The notes under the pieces: model-generated | What the model was told of the DNA's origin: nothing | What the model saw: only the letters and a program-made list of their open reading frames with translations | The model's database searches: none | Assembly (NCBI GenBank): GCA_965223835.1 | Contig: CBDCXQ010000001.1 | Location: 3,534,001-3,598,000 of the forward strand | From: CAVYXZ01 sp965223835 | GTDB lineage: Bacteria; Chloroflexota; Anaerolineae; Aggregatilineales; Phototrophicaceae | DNA length: 64,000 nucleotides | Direction: 5' to 3' | Part shown: positions 8,663 to 17,622 of the stretch, one piece after another | Layout of the letters: every line of letters begins with the position of its first letter | How positions within the stretch are numbered: position 1 is the stretch's first letter | Program-made: the position numbers and the translations under genes

Positions 8663-9075
8663 GCGCAGGCTATTCGGGCACACCACTTATCAAGAAGCTG
8701 GGCATCAAACCCGGCTACAAAATCATCATTCTGAATGCGCCGGATAATTACGCGGCTACGCTCGGCCCATTGCCCGATGATGTGACGCAACCCAACACGC
8801 TGGATGCGCTGCTAGACTTCATTCACTTTTTCTCCAAAGACCGGGCAGAACTTGAAGCCGAATTTCCGAATCTCAAAGCGGCGCTGGCTTATGACGGCAT
8901 GTTATGGATTTCATGGCCCAAAAAGGCGTCCAAAGTCCCCACTGATCTGAACGAAAACATCATCCGCGACATCGGTTTGCGCAACGGATTGGTGGATGTC
9001 AAGGTTGCCGCCATTGATACGGTCTGGTCCGGGCTAAAGTTCGTCTATCGATTAGAAGATCGCCCCAACAAGTAG
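8659..9075 (+). CDS. DUF3052 family protein
   Basis: A 138-residue cytoplasmic protein of the DUF3052 family, recognised from the N-terminal segment KLGIKPGYKIIILNAP and the central LAYDGMLWISWPKKAS, which are characteristic. Function is unknown; members are short single-domain proteins. Its ATG overlaps the stop of the AhpD-like gene (ATGA), so the two are likely translationally coupled. No transmembrane segment or catalytic motif is seen. Confidence 0.85.
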   Translation: MSAGYSGTPLIKKLGIKPGYKIIILNAPDNYAATLGPLPDDVTQPNTLDALLDFIHFFSKDRAELEAEFPNLKAALAYDGMLWISWPKKASKVPTDLNENIIRDIGLRNGLVDVKVAAIDTVWSGLKFVYRLEDRPNK

Positions 9076-9084
9076 TCACGAAAA

Positions 9085-9113
9085 TTGCTGAATAGCACGG
9101 TGCTGTCTATAAT
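9085..9113 (+). promoter_or_regulatory. Sigma-70-type promoter of comEA
   Basis: TTGCTG (9085-9090), 17-base spacer, TATAAT (9108-9113), 38 bases before the comEA ATG. The predicted start site falls in a small hairpin, CAGGTG (9115-9120) with CACCTG (9131-9136), in the 5' leader. Confidence 0.7.
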
Positions 9114-9151
9114 ACAGGTGACTCATTGCACACCTGTCAGCAGAGAGCGCC

Positions 9152-9739
9152 ATGAACGACCAGCCCCAAGCCCCTGCCCGCAATGTTATTTTCGCGTTTA
9201 TCATCATCACATTAGCGATAATCGGCGGCGCGGTGCTGCTGCTCATCTCACGGCCACAACCGGTGCAAATCACCATTAATCCGCCCGTTCCAACCGCTAC
9301 TCCCGAACCTACGCTTACGCCCGGCCCGATTTCGGTTTATATCACCGGTGCCGTGCAGGAACCACAAACAACGCTGTCTTTGCCCGCTGGCAGCCGCGTT
9401 CAGGCCGCGATTGACGCTGCTGGTGGCTTGCTGGATGGTGCTGATTTAGATCGCGTAAATCCGGTTCAGATTTTGCGTGATGGCGATCAAGTCCATGTGC
9501 CATTCATCGAAGAAGAGATTATTCTTGCAACACCCGGTACACCTGGCATTATTGGCATCAACACTGCCACAATAGAAGAATTGCAAACGTTACCGGGTAT
9601 TGGCCCTGCCCTGGCTGAACGCATTATTGAATTCCGCGAAGGGACTGGCCCCTTCACCAGCTTCGAGGACCTTGATCTGGTCAGCGGTATTGGTCCAGCG
9701 ATGTTGGAAAATCTGGAAGGTCTAATCGAGTTTGATTAG
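9152..9739 (+). CDS. comEA: ComEA-type DNA-binding protein (SLBB plus helix-hairpin-helix)
   Basis: A 195-residue membrane-anchored DNA receptor for natural transformation. One N-terminal membrane helix (about residues 10-33) is followed by a Pro/Thr linker, an SLBB domain (about 61-115, ISVYITGAVQ) and tandem helix-hairpin-helix motifs (GINTATIEELQTLPGIGPA to the C-terminus). Architecture and length match ComEA, which binds double-stranded DNA outside the membrane and passes it to ComEC. ComEC is not in the window. The gene has its own promoter and converges with the ABC ATPase gene, overlapping its end by 4 bases. Confidence 0.9.
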   Translation: MNDQPQAPARNVIFAFIIITLAIIGGAVLLLISRPQPVQITINPPVPTATPEPTLTPGPISVYITGAVQEPQTTLSLPAGSRVQAAIDAAGGLLDGADLDRVNPVQILRDGDQVHVPFIEEEIILATPGTPGIIGINTATIEELQTLPGIGPALAERIIEFREGTGPFTSFEDLDLVSGIGPAMLENLEGLIEFD

Positions 9740-10821
9740 CCTACGCGCACGCCGGTTTTTGTATCGAAGAATAGCAGTCCGTCCGGGTCAAGGTCACATT
9801 GAATCGTGGAGCCAATTTCAATTGGTTCATCCAGCGGCACGGTCATGCGCCACGATTCACCGTCCAGATGGACTTCAACCAGTTTATGCCGCTCCGCAAA
9901 GAAGTCAGTAACCTGGTCAACAACGGCGGGGATGCCTTCACTGACTAATCGGAAACGCTCTGGCCGAATACCCATTGTAATCGGCGTGCCACTTTCCAGA
10001 TCATGACGGATCGCATATCCGCCAAAATTGTGACCTTGCCAGTGGCCCTCTATCGCATGGCCTTTGAACTCGTTCATCAACGGCGCGCCAACAAAGCCTC
10101 CAACAAACAGGTTTACTGGATTATTGTACAGTTGCTCATAGGTGCCCACCTGCTCAATCTTACCACTACGCATCACCGCGATACGATCTGCCAGAGCCAC
10201 CGCTTCGACTTGATCATGCGTGACGTAGACCGATGTCACCGGGAATTGATACAGCAATCGCTTAAGTTCAACCCGCGACTGCGCCCGAATTTTGGCGTCA
10301 AGGTTGGCGAACGGTTCATCGAACAAGAAGACACGGGGGTCACGGGCCAATGCACGGGCAATCCCCACCCGTTGGCGTTCGCCACCTGACAGTTTTGCTG
10401 GACGCCGGTTGAGTAACTTTTCTAACCCGATACCGGTGATCTTGGAAACCTGCTGTACCCGTTCCGGCACTTCTTGTTCGCGTTGGCGCAATGCCAGGAA
10501 AAAACCGACGGTACGCCAGCCTTCCCAGTGCGGCATCAACGCCCCGTTTTGAAAGACCATGCCCACGCCACGATCTTTAACATCAATATCGGTGAGCGGC
10601 ACATTATCGAAGTAAACTGTGCCTTCGTCCGGGGATTCTAACCCAGCGATCAAACGCAAGAAGGTAGATTTCCCACAGCCAGACGGCCCTAACACTGCCA
10701 AAACATCGCCCGCAATGAGCTTGAGCGAGACATCATCAACCGCATGAAGAGGTCGGCGAACGCCATCAATGTCCTGATAAAATCGTTTGGTCACGTGTTC
10801 AAAAGTAATGGTTGTCATCAT
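9736..10821 (-). CDS. ABC transporter ATP-binding protein, MalK/UgpC type, without a nearby permease
   Basis: A 361-residue sugar-importer type ATPase. Walker A GPSGCGKST (residues 45-53), Q-loop Q91, signature LSGGE (144-148), Walker B VFLFDEP (165-171) and switch His202 are all intact, with a C-terminal TOBE/OB regulatory domain. It would energise a periplasmic-binding-protein carbohydrate importer, but no permease or binding protein lies nearby, so it may serve several transporters (as MsmK does) or a distant operon. ATG 10821 was preferred because GGAG sits 6 bases upstream; ATG 10818 is also possible. Confidence 0.9.
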   Translation of the reverse strand: MMTTITFEHVTKRFYQDIDGVRRPLHAVDDVSLKLIAGDVLAVLGPSGCGKSTFLRLIAGLESPDEGTVYFDNVPLTDIDVKDRGVGMVFQNGALMPHWEGWRTVGFFLALRQREQEVPERVQQVSKITGIGLEKLLNRRPAKLSGGERQRVGIARALARDPRVFLFDEPFANLDAKIRAQSRVELKRLLYQFPVTSVYVTHDQVEAVALADRIAVMRSGKIEQVGTYEQLYNNPVNLFVGGFVGAPLMNEFKGHAIEGHWQGHNFGGYAIRHDLESGTPITMGIRPERFRLVSEGIPAVVDQVTDFFAERHKLVEVHLDGESWRMTVPLDEPIEIGSTIQCDLDPDGLLFFDTKTGVRVG

Positions 10822-10916
10822 CTTATTCTCCATGACCATCATTGTAGCGCACTCTTGCCAGATTATAGGAATGCGGCTACGCTATCCCGGTAAAAATTAT
10901 CTGGGGAGATAGGGCC

Positions 10917-11966
10917 GTGGAAACAATTGACTTGCGCAGCGATACCGTAACCTGGCCGACACCGGCCATGCGAACCGCAATGGCAAATGCTGATGTCGGC
11001 GATGATGTCTATGGTGATGACCCAACCGTCAATCAACTGGAAGCGGACGCCGCTACCATGTTTGGCAAAGAAGCCGCCCTGTTCGTCACCAGCGGCACCC
11101 AGGGCAACCTGACGGCGGTCCTGGCCCATTGTGGGCGTGGCAGCGAGATCATCCTCGGTAAAATGGCCCACATATTTCGCTCAGAAGCCGGTAGCGCTGC
11201 CGCTTTTGGTGGCATTCAACCCAACACACTGCCGGTGCAGGCGGACGGCACCCTCGAACTGGATGAGATTCAGGCCGCAATTCGCGCCGACGATGAGCAC
11301 TATCCCCGCACAAAATTGATCTGCCTGGAAAATACCCAGGCGATGGCTGGCGGTGTACCGCTCACTGCTGAGTATATTACAGAAGTTGGTAAATTGGCCC
11401 ACACCAACAACCTGAAGCTACATATCGATGGGGCACGGATTTTTAATGCGGCAGCAGCGCTGAATGTGCCGGCCAGCGAATTAACTGCGGCAGCCGATAG
11501 CGTCACGTTCTGTTTGAGTAAGGGTTTATGTGCACCAGCGGGTTCAGTGCTGGTTGGCTCCCGCGAATTTATCGCTGAGGCGCGACGGGCACGCAAAGCG
11601 CTGGGGGGTGGCCTACGCCAGGCGGGCATTCTAGCCGCTGCCGGCCTCATCGGCTTACATGAGATGACGAAACGTCTGTCCGAAGATCATGATAACGCCT
11701 GTCTACTGGCAGAAGGGCTGGCAACCCTGCCTTATGTTGAATTGGATCCCGCAAACGTGAAGACCAATATGATTTATTTCAAGCTTGACCTTTCAGCAGC
11801 TTCACTGTCCATGCCGGAACTCGTTGACCGCCTCAAAAGTGAGTACAACATCATCATCGGTGGGCACTATCGTACACCGCCGAATGTACGACTGCTAACC
11901 CACTATTGGATTACACGCGACCGCGTTGAACAGGTCATCTCCGCATTCAGGACATTGCTAAAATGA
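10917..11966 (+). CDS. Low-specificity threonine aldolase family enzyme
   Basis: PLP fold-type I lyase of 349 residues that splits L-threonine or L-allo-threonine to glycine and acetaldehyde. Typical features are the N-terminus DLRSDTVTWPT, the cofactor-ring motif LHIDGAR (D171) and the Schiff-base K202 in CLSKGL. The start is GTG 10917, preceded by GGGGAG. The 3' end overlaps the next gene by 4 bases (ATGA). A related beta-eliminating lyase role is possible, but the aldolase family is clear. Confidence 0.9.
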   Translation: METIDLRSDTVTWPTPAMRTAMANADVGDDVYGDDPTVNQLEADAATMFGKEAALFVTSGTQGNLTAVLAHCGRGSEIILGKMAHIFRSEAGSAAAFGGIQPNTLPVQADGTLELDEIQAAIRADDEHYPRTKLICLENTQAMAGGVPLTAEYITEVGKLAHTNNLKLHIDGARIFNAAAALNVPASELTAAADSVTFCLSKGLCAPAGSVLVGSREFIAEARRARKALGGGLRQAGILAAAGLIGLHEMTKRLSEDHDNACLLAEGLATLPYVELDPANVKTNMIYFKLDLSAASLSMPELVDRLKSEYNIIIGGHYRTPPNVRLLTHYWITRDRVEQVISAFRTLLK

Positions 11967-12673
11967 GTGATGGTTTTCCACCACAATATGATGACTTCAA
12001 CCCTGAATCAAACCAAGATGATGCAGTCGATATAGCGGCGCCCCCCGACGAAGACAACCCTCGTTATCGCGGAGCCGGTAGCGACCCGACTTTTGGCTAT
12101 CTCATCGGGCTGGCGTTAGCAATCGGCCTCACGGCTCTCGGACCCGAACAACGTGATTTGCGGTATACCATTTTGTGGATGGTGCTGGCTGGATTTGGTG
12201 TAATGGCCTGGCTGCTAGGCAATACGACCCGTATCCAGGAAGACACCCCGGAAAATCTGGCATGGGGTGTGGCCTTCGCCCTCATTATCGCAACGCCTTT
12301 GTTGGCGATTGGCGGCAGCACGTTAAGTAATGCGGTACAGCTTCTGTTTGCCGGGATGTCGTCTGGAACGTTGCTGGCCTATCTGGTGTTTGTGGTTCCG
12401 CTGAGTGAAACGCTTTTCTTCCGGGGGCTGTTGCAGCAACGGCGTACCTTCTGGGTTGTCGCTCTCATGAGCAGTCTGTGGGGTGTTCTGATGTTCTTCC
12501 CGATGCTCAATGTCGGTCGGTTTCCAGCAGTAGCCGCCCTCATCGCCCTGGCGTTGTTGATGCTCAATATCATCTATAGCTACGTGCGGCGACGAAACGG
12601 CCTGGCGGCAGCCTGGATTTGCCAGATCGTCGTCAACCTGGTCTTAATCTTCTTCCCATTCGTCAGCGGCTAA
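11963..12673 (+). CDS. Polytopic membrane protein resembling CPBP (Abi) intramembrane proteases
   Basis: A 236-residue protein with a ~45-residue acidic, Pro/Asp-rich cytoplasmic head and about seven hydrophobic segments. The segment VVPLSETLFFRGLLQQR resembles CPBP motif 1 (EExxxR), but the second Glu is Thr. A later motif-2 Phe/His pair is not obvious. It may be an inactive or divergent CPBP member, or another membrane family. Translationally coupled to the aldolase gene; no functional link is known. Confidence 0.6.
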   Translation: MSDGFPPQYDDFNPESNQDDAVDIAAPPDEDNPRYRGAGSDPTFGYLIGLALAIGLTALGPEQRDLRYTILWMVLAGFGVMAWLLGNTTRIQEDTPENLAWGVAFALIIATPLLAIGGSTLSNAVQLLFAGMSSGTLLAYLVFVVPLSETLFFRGLLQQRRTFWVVALMSSLWGVLMFFPMLNVGRFPAVAALIALALLMLNIIYSYVRRRNGLAAAWICQIVVNLVLIFFPFVSG

Positions 12674-12772
12674 TGCTAGACTCAACTGTCGCCATGCTCT
12701 GAAATAGACAACATTCTTCTTAAAATCTATCCGATCAGACGCAGGTGATCGCCACAAACCCTAGCTTGTTTG

Positions 12773-12801
12773 TTGACACGACATATATTATTTTATACGA
12801 T
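12773..12801 (+). promoter_or_regulatory. Sigma-70-type promoter of the metallo-hydrolase pseudogene
   Basis: Consensus TTGACA (12773-12778), 17-base AT-rich spacer, TACGAT (12796-12801). It lies 56 bases before the start codon, which has a strong GGGAGG site 6 bases upstream. The expression signals remain intact although the reading frame is broken. Confidence 0.7.
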
Positions 12802-12857
12802 TTACACGATATACCATTGGTGGTTATAAGTCAGTCAACACAAGTGGGAGGAAATTG

Positions 12858-13745
12858 ATGAACGGACAGTTTTATCAGTTCAAGTTAGGCGTATTTACTT
12901 GCATTGCAGTCAGTGATGGCGGTCTAAATTATCCGATTGAAGGCTTTTTCAAGGATAGATCAGTCGATGACATTAAAGCGATGTTGACCGCGCATAATCT
13001 CCCGACCACCCACATTGCCGTACCATATACGCTGCTGTTTATCGACACGGGAACGCATAAAGTCCTGGTTGATGTGGGAGCCGGGCCAAACCTGGCAAAG
13101 GAAGCCGCAACGGTCTTTGCGAACATTGACAATTCCCAATCCATTACCGGTTCGGTGGTCGCTAATTTAGCAGCGGCTGGTGTGCAACCGGGCGACATTG
13201 ACACCGTGATTATCACGCATGCCCATCCATCCTGACCATGTGGGCGGCATGTTAACAGCGACGGGCGACCTGATATTCGCACATGCTCAGTATTATATCT
13301 GGCGTGAAGAATGGGATTTCTGGTCATCCGATGAACGGTCCAGCATTCAACCCCCGTCATTTGTCAGCATGGCCCGTGATAATGTCACGCCCGTGTTGCA
13401 CCGCCTGACACAGATCGAACCAGAAACCGAAATCTTGCCGGGCATCAGGGCCTTGCCAACACCGGGACACACGCCGGGACATTTCTCGCTACATATTGAG
13501 TCGGATGGGCAGCAACTGTTGCATTTTTCCGACGCCGCAGTTCATCCGTTACACATGCGCTATCCAGAGAACCCACTTTCATTTGACATCGAACCGGAGA
13601 AGGCGCTTAAATCCAAGCGGCAAATTCTGGACCGTGCGGCGCAGAGTGGGGCACTGGTTTTTGGACACCATTTCCCCCATTCCCCAGCCTGGGACATATC
13701 AAAAAAGTGAATGACTATTGGGAATATGAACCCTTGTCGGTTTAG
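12858..13745 (+). pseudogene. MBL-fold metallo-hydrolase, broken by two compensating frameshifts
   Basis: The first part (12858-13235) ends in ITHAHPS-stop exactly at the zinc motif HxHxDH. A tandem ATCC duplication (13225-13228, 13229-13232) shifts the frame; the next frame resumes HPDHVGGM and continues with the conserved TPGHTPGH and HFSDAAVH motifs. Around the C5 run at 13674-13678 a second slip is needed, after which the original frame gives FPSLGHIKKVNDYWEYEPL to the stop at 13745. With both repaired it would be a ~295-residue soluble quorum-quenching/glyoxalase-II-like hydrolase. Either a decaying gene or indel errors; the second site is a homopolymer. Confidence 0.8.
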
Positions 13746-13751
13746 GTAGCG

Positions 13752-14825
13752 CTATTCGCCGTCCCAGACCATATCGTCTTCGTCGTCTTCGAGGCCCAGA
13801 ATATCGCTCATAATAACGCCGCCTTCGTTGCGCATGGGCAGACGGCTCAGGTATCGCTCAGTAATCGCAGTATTGCGATGGCGCAATAAGCGGCTGATTT
13901 TATCTATCGAGACACCGGCCTCCTGCAATGCTCCGGCGACTGACCGGCGAAGATCATGCGGCGCAACATGCCCCATACCTGAATAGGCTGAAGCACGATC
14001 CACAATCAGCCAGATGCCATCAGGAGTGAGGCCGTGTTTACTGACGCGCCCCCCTTTCCACAATCGCCGTACCAGTGCCGACTCCGGGCCAAGTTGAGGC
14101 TCCTGTACTGATACCGCCACGCGCCAGTTATCCAGCGCCTGCAACACCGGACGAGGCACATCAATAATTGCTGTGCGTTTACCCTTACCATGTACGCGCA
14201 TCACCGGACGATTGTTTTGCGAGGAAAGATCACTCCAACGCGCACTGGCAAGTTCATCACGACGCAGCGCCATCGTACACAGCATCGTCATCACGACATG
14301 ATTGCGTAATTCCTGGTTGGGTGAGGTCGCAATATCCCGCGCGGCCCGCATCAACGTATGGACTTCGTCTGTCGATAACCACCGTCCGGGGCGCTGCCCG
14401 TCGGCAGCTTTTGGCGGACGCACGTTAGCAACCATCGCGGCCACAAAATCATCCAGCCAACCAGCCTCAACCAGCAATTGCGTGAGCGTTACCACCGCCG
14501 CCCGTGCCTGGTCAATGCCTTGCCTGCCATGCCCCCGATGCACCAGAATCCCTAACCAGGCTCGTAGCTGTGTCGCACTGATGCACTCGTAAAGCGTTTT
14601 TACCGGCAGCATATTCATACGAGCGATACGCTGATCACCAGTAGTTGGATTTAGCCCAGCCATGTCAACCAGGTAGGTGTCAATCCAGCGAAAATAAGCC
14701 CGCTGGGTATGAATGCTACTGGACCGTCCAGGGAGTGCAATATAAAAATTAAAAATAGCCGTCTTCGCCGCATCGGGTAGAACCAACGAGGTTGGTGTGA
14801 ATCGGTGGCGGGATTGAATCGTCAT
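13752..14825 (-). CDS. Tyrosine recombinase/integrase
   Basis: A 357-residue site-specific recombinase. After an N-terminal SAM-like core-binding domain, the catalytic set is complete: R188 (ALRRDEL), K214 (GKGKR), H290 and R293 (PHDLRRS), H316 (LLRHRN) and nucleophile Y325 (TERYLS). It is longer than XerC/XerD (~300) and not near replication or cell-division genes, so it may be a domesticated or element-derived integrase. No attachment-site repeats or phage genes were seen around it. The ATG at 14825 begins MTIQSRHRF; ATG 14849 is an alternative. A TATACT box lies directly before it, which would give a nearly leaderless mRNA. Confidence 0.88.
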   Translation of the reverse strand: MTIQSRHRFTPTSLVLPDAAKTAIFNFYIALPGRSSSIHTQRAYFRWIDTYLVDMAGLNPTTGDQRIARMNMLPVKTLYECISATQLRAWLGILVHRGHGRQGIDQARAAVVTLTQLLVEAGWLDDFVAAMVANVRPPKAADGQRPGRWLSTDEVHTLMRAARDIATSPNQELRNHVVMTMLCTMALRRDELASARWSDLSSQNNRPVMRVHGKGKRTAIIDVPRPVLQALDNWRVAVSVQEPQLGPESALVRRLWKGGRVSKHGLTPDGIWLIVDRASAYSGMGHVAPHDLRRSVAGALQEAGVSIDKISRLLRHRNTAITERYLSRLPMRNEGGVIMSDILGLEDDEDDMVWDGE

Positions 14826-14919
14826 GGGCATAGTATAGCATATCTGCAACCAGCACTGGGACGGTCTAAAGGTTTGTTAAAATGATCTTGATGGTAGCTT
14901 ATGGAACGCTTCAGTAATC

Positions 14920-15474
14920 ATGAGCGTCAGTCTATTAGCGACAGGGATGAGGGTTCACTTGCGATATTTCATGATTGTAGTGCTGCTAACGACCCTGCAC
15001 TGGACCGGTGAGATTAAGGCCTGTGAACCGCCAATGGATTTCGCCGCGCCCGCTCCACCGCCGCTTAACCAGCAAATTCGACGTGCCCACCACCAGGCAA
15101 ACCAGATTGTTGAGGGTACAGTCTATGCGATGCCAGATCGAGCAACTACCGGCATGATGTATATCGTGGTTGACCAATATTTTAAAGGCAGCGGCATATC
15201 GGTACTAATGGTCGCTGACGAAAACAATCCTTGCGCTGGCCCGGCCCTCTGGCATCAGGATCATGCCGTTTTTTTCTTGCGAGGACAATCGCTGATCAAT
15301 CGTTTTGAAGCCACTGACCAGGTAGCAGCAGCTATCCAAAACCGAACCGGTCAGCAACCGCTTACCCTGCCGCACCTTGCTCCGGGACCACTCGTTTTAT
15401 TATTTGGACTGGTGACTATTTTTCCTGCCATCGGCATGCTTGGCCGGTGCTACGGTCTTAATCGTCGTAGATAA
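14920..15474 (+). CDS. Exported protein of unknown function with C-terminal membrane anchor
   Basis: Not recognised. An N-terminal hydrophobic segment (about residues 15-32) looks like a signal peptide, ending near the conserved-looking ACEPP. A ~110-residue extracytoplasmic region follows, with two cysteines (one at the mature N-terminus, one in NNPCAGPAL), which could form a disulfide. Then comes a C-terminal transmembrane helix (LVLLFGLVTIFPAIGML) and a basic tail. This sorting-like layout suggests surface exposure. The ATG at 14920 was used; 14947 is also possible. Its 3' end overlaps the convergent rhomboid gene by 17 bases. Confidence 0.6.
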   Translation: MSVSLLATGMRVHLRYFMIVVLLTTLHWTGEIKACEPPMDFAAPAPPPLNQQIRRAHHQANQIVEGTVYAMPDRATTGMMYIVVDQYFKGSGISVLMVADENNPCAGPALWHQDHAVFFLRGQSLINRFEATDQVAAAIQNRTGQQPLTLPHLAPGPLVLLFGLVTIFPAIGMLGRCYGLNRRR

Positions 15475-16120
15475 CGGACTCCGGCGCACCTTTGAACATC
15501 GTATAAACAAAAGCAAAGAGAAACCCGAACATGAAGCCACCAATATGAGCGAAGAAAGCCACCCGGCTCCCGGCCCCATTCAATGCCATCGTGCCGCTGA
15601 TGACCTGCAAGATGAACCACAGGCCCAGCAACATCCAGGCTGGAACGGTCACCGGAAAATAGAAAAAGCGGAAGAAGGGAATACCAGCTCGAACGCGGGT
15701 GCCGGGATAAAGCACAAGATAAGCGCCCAAAACCGCCGAGACCGCCCCACTCGCGCCGATAAGCACGGTACATTGCTGGCTATAGAGCACAATATGCGTC
15801 AGGGCTGCTGCCAGACCGCCAACCAGATAAAAGACGGTGAAACTGCGCCGACCCAGGAAATCCTCGGCATTGGTTCCAAATAACCATAAGAAGGTCATGT
15901 TGCCAATCAGGTGCCATACATCCCCGTGCATGAACATGCCCCGGAAAAAATTGCCGACGAAGCCACAGGGAACCGCCGCCAGTTCAAAGTACACCCGTGC
16001 GGCATCTGCCGGGGGAATCCTCGTTTGCCACAGGAAAACCGCAATATTGATAAAAATCAAGCCATAAGTGATATAGGGAATCCGCTTGGTTGGGTTATTG
16101 ACAGTTGCGAATGGCAGCAT
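15458..16120 (-). CDS. Rhomboid family intramembrane serine protease
   Basis: A 220-residue polytopic protease that cleaves membrane-anchored substrates within the bilayer. Catalytic S124 lies in GASGA and H192 in FFAHIGG; the upstream HxxxN element (HLIGNM, residues 70-75) is also present. About six helices are predicted, as in the basic bacterial rhomboid. ATG 16120 has GGGAAAG 7 bases upstream; a longer frame from 16183 would add an unlikely N-terminus. Substrates are unknown. Confidence 0.93.
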   Translation of the reverse strand: MLPFATVNNPTKRIPYITYGLIFINIAVFLWQTRIPPADAARVYFELAAVPCGFVGNFFRGMFMHGDVWHLIGNMTFLWLFGTNAEDFLGRRSFTVFYLVGGLAAALTHIVLYSQQCTVLIGASGAVSAVLGAYLVLYPGTRVRAGIPFFRFFYFPVTVPAWMLLGLWFILQVISGTMALNGAGSRVAFFAHIGGFMFGFLFAFVYTMFKGAPESVIYDD

Positions 16121-16243
16121 AAAATACTTTCCCAGACTCGTTATCTTAATCCAGTATACGTGTAAACTGGCCTGCCGTTGCACCCCAAATCCAGGGCAGA
16201 AATACGAACAAGCCAGTCGCTATCCAGGAAGATTTATCAAAAA

Positions 16244-16984
16244 TTAGTCGGATGAAGGGGAATGCTGTTGGATGAGTTGGTCATACAGATCGCGCGGGAT
16301 CCAGTACGATACGCGTTCGACCGCTATTTCACAGGTCTGCATAATCTTTTGCTGGGTGACTTCGTCACCGTCGAACTGACCGATATTGATGATGCGATAG
16401 CCACATAAGACGCGGGTTGCCATAATTGCTTCGGCTTTGGAACCACCCTTGACGAATGCCTTGAGCAAGGCTTCAACTCGATCAGTTAGGTCCAACCGCG
16501 CCAAGCCGAACAATATTTGCCAGCGATAACTTTCGACTTGTGCCAGTTCTTCCAGTGTGTCAGCCATCGCCGCCGTCATTTGACCGGGCATTCCCATATT
16601 ATGTCCAGCCAGTACACTGAGCGCCTGCCCACGGATTTTGCGTGTTTCATTATCATTGGTAACAATGGCCTGCAACTGATTAGTGATCTCCGGGAAGTCA
16701 AGATAGTTGCCGCTGCTCTTAATCGCCACCGAACGCACGCGCCGTTTCGGGTCATTCAAACCGACCAGAATACCACGCATCGCCTGCGCACCCGACTGGC
16801 CTACCAGCACCCGCAACATCAGCACCCGTTCATTCGGGTCCGTGCTTTGCATACCTGCCAGCGCGGTCTCAATAATTTCTGCCCGAGTCGGCTGGCCCAG
16901 TTGATCGAACACCTCGGCCTCTGTGACCGACGAATGAGGCAGATAAGCCTCACGCAATTGCTGCATAGCTGCATGACTCAACAT
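16244..16984 (-). CDS. HEAT-repeat-like helical protein
   Basis: A 246-residue protein made of consecutive amphipathic helix pairs with HEAT/PBS-lyase-like periodicity (ERVLMLRVLVGQSG, RVRSVAIKSSGNY, KIRGQALSVLAG). It most likely acts as a protein-binding scaffold; the partner is unknown. ATG 16984 follows AAGGTG by about 7 bases; an in-frame ATG at 17038 inside a repeat would add 18 residues. It lies downstream of the sigma-like gene on the same strand, separated by a repeat element, so the two may share a transcript. Confidence 0.7.
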   Translation of the reverse strand: MLSHAAMQQLREAYLPHSSVTEAEVFDQLGQPTRAEIIETALAGMQSTDPNERVLMLRVLVGQSGAQAMRGILVGLNDPKRRVRSVAIKSSGNYLDFPEITNQLQAIVTNDNETRKIRGQALSVLAGHNMGMPGQMTAAMADTLEELAQVESYRWQILFGLARLDLTDRVEALLKAFVKGGSKAEAIMATRVLCGYRIINIGQFDGDEVTQQKIMQTCEIAVERVSYWIPRDLYDQLIQQHSPSSD

Positions 16985-17003
16985 AATTTGCACCTTAATT
17001 ATG

Positions 17004-17128
17004 GATGTGGTGGGCGCTCTTTTACCGACTCGAAACATTTCAGACTCTTTAGCAATGAGTCCCCCGCAGGGCGTTCTGTTTGGCCTCGAAACATTTCAGA
17101 CTCTCGAGTGATGAATCCCCACCACATC
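17004..17128. repeat. Small composite repeat: 11-bp inverted ends enclosing two 20-bp direct repeats
   Basis: GATGTGGTGGG (17004-17014) is perfectly inverted at 17118-17128. Between them the 20-mer ctcgaaacatttcagactct occurs twice, at 17029-17048 and 17085-17104, with similar sequence continuing after each. On the minus strand each copy carries TGAAATGTTTCGAG, so an ATG sits at the same place in both. It fills the gap between two minus-strand genes. It could be a miniature element or a control region. Confidence 0.7.
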
Positions 17129-17139
17129 TATACACATTC

Positions 17140-17535
17140 TTACACCCACTTTTGCGGGTCAATCCCCGCTTTTTCACACAATTTCCTGAGTTTTTTCAGT
17201 GCGCCACCGACTTTGCGCCCTTCACGCAGCACACCAAACAGATGTTTACTAACGACCTGCTGATTGATACCGAGTTCAGCAGCGATTTCTGCCTGCGTTT
17301 TATTCTCGTAAAAATATAACTGCACAATCTGCGCTTGCCGGGGAGTCAAATGAACCTGAATCAACGCTCGGATAATCTGCATGGCTTCGGCTTTGTACTG
17401 TTCTTTGACCTGGGTTGCCTGTTCATCTTCTGGCGTAACCAGCAACTGCTCCAGGAAATCGGGGTCCACCAAAACCTCTTCTAAAATAGCAGGATCAACG
17501 CTGACCTCCCAGAATGTTGGATCGTACTTGGTCAT
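17140..17535 (-). CDS. Sigma-70 region 4-like helix-turn-helix protein
   Basis: A 131-residue putative DNA-binding protein. The C-terminal half carries a sigma region 4/FixJ-type HTH: LTPRQAQIVQLYFYENKTQ, then the turn and recognition helix AEIAAELGINQQVVSKHL, then a basic tail (GALKKLRKLCEK). No region 2 is present, so it is not a complete sigma factor; it could be an anti-sigma partner, a transcription regulator or a stand-alone region-4 protein. The acidic N-terminal ~60 residues look helical. ATG 17535 was chosen over GTG 17541. Confidence 0.75.
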   Translation of the reverse strand: MTKYDPTFWEVSVDPAILEEVLVDPDFLEQLLVTPEDEQATQVKEQYKAEAMQIIRALIQVHLTPRQAQIVQLYFYENKTQAEIAAELGINQQVVSKHLFGVLREGRKVGGALKKLRKLCEKAGIDPQKWV

Positions 17536-17622
17536 GACCACCGGTTATCCCGACAAACAATTCACCCTATCACAGGGCTACACCCACTTTTTGGAGGATG
17601 CTCAACCATCATTCTTGCACTG

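Noticed and set aside
13219..13235. Possible second selenoprotein: TGA in the metallo-hydrolase after THAHPS
   Set aside because: Homology resumes in another frame (HPDHVGG), explained by the ATCC duplication; read-through in frame gives no family match. A frameshift, not Sec.
13752..14825. Integrase as part of an integrated element
   Set aside because: No att-like direct repeats, tRNA junction or phage/conjugation genes are seen next to it; a lone recombinase is all that can be claimed.
16517..17263. 248-residue plus-strand ORF across the HEAT gene, repeat and sigma-like gene
   Set aside because: Crosses two well-supported minus-strand genes and lacks any recognisable feature.
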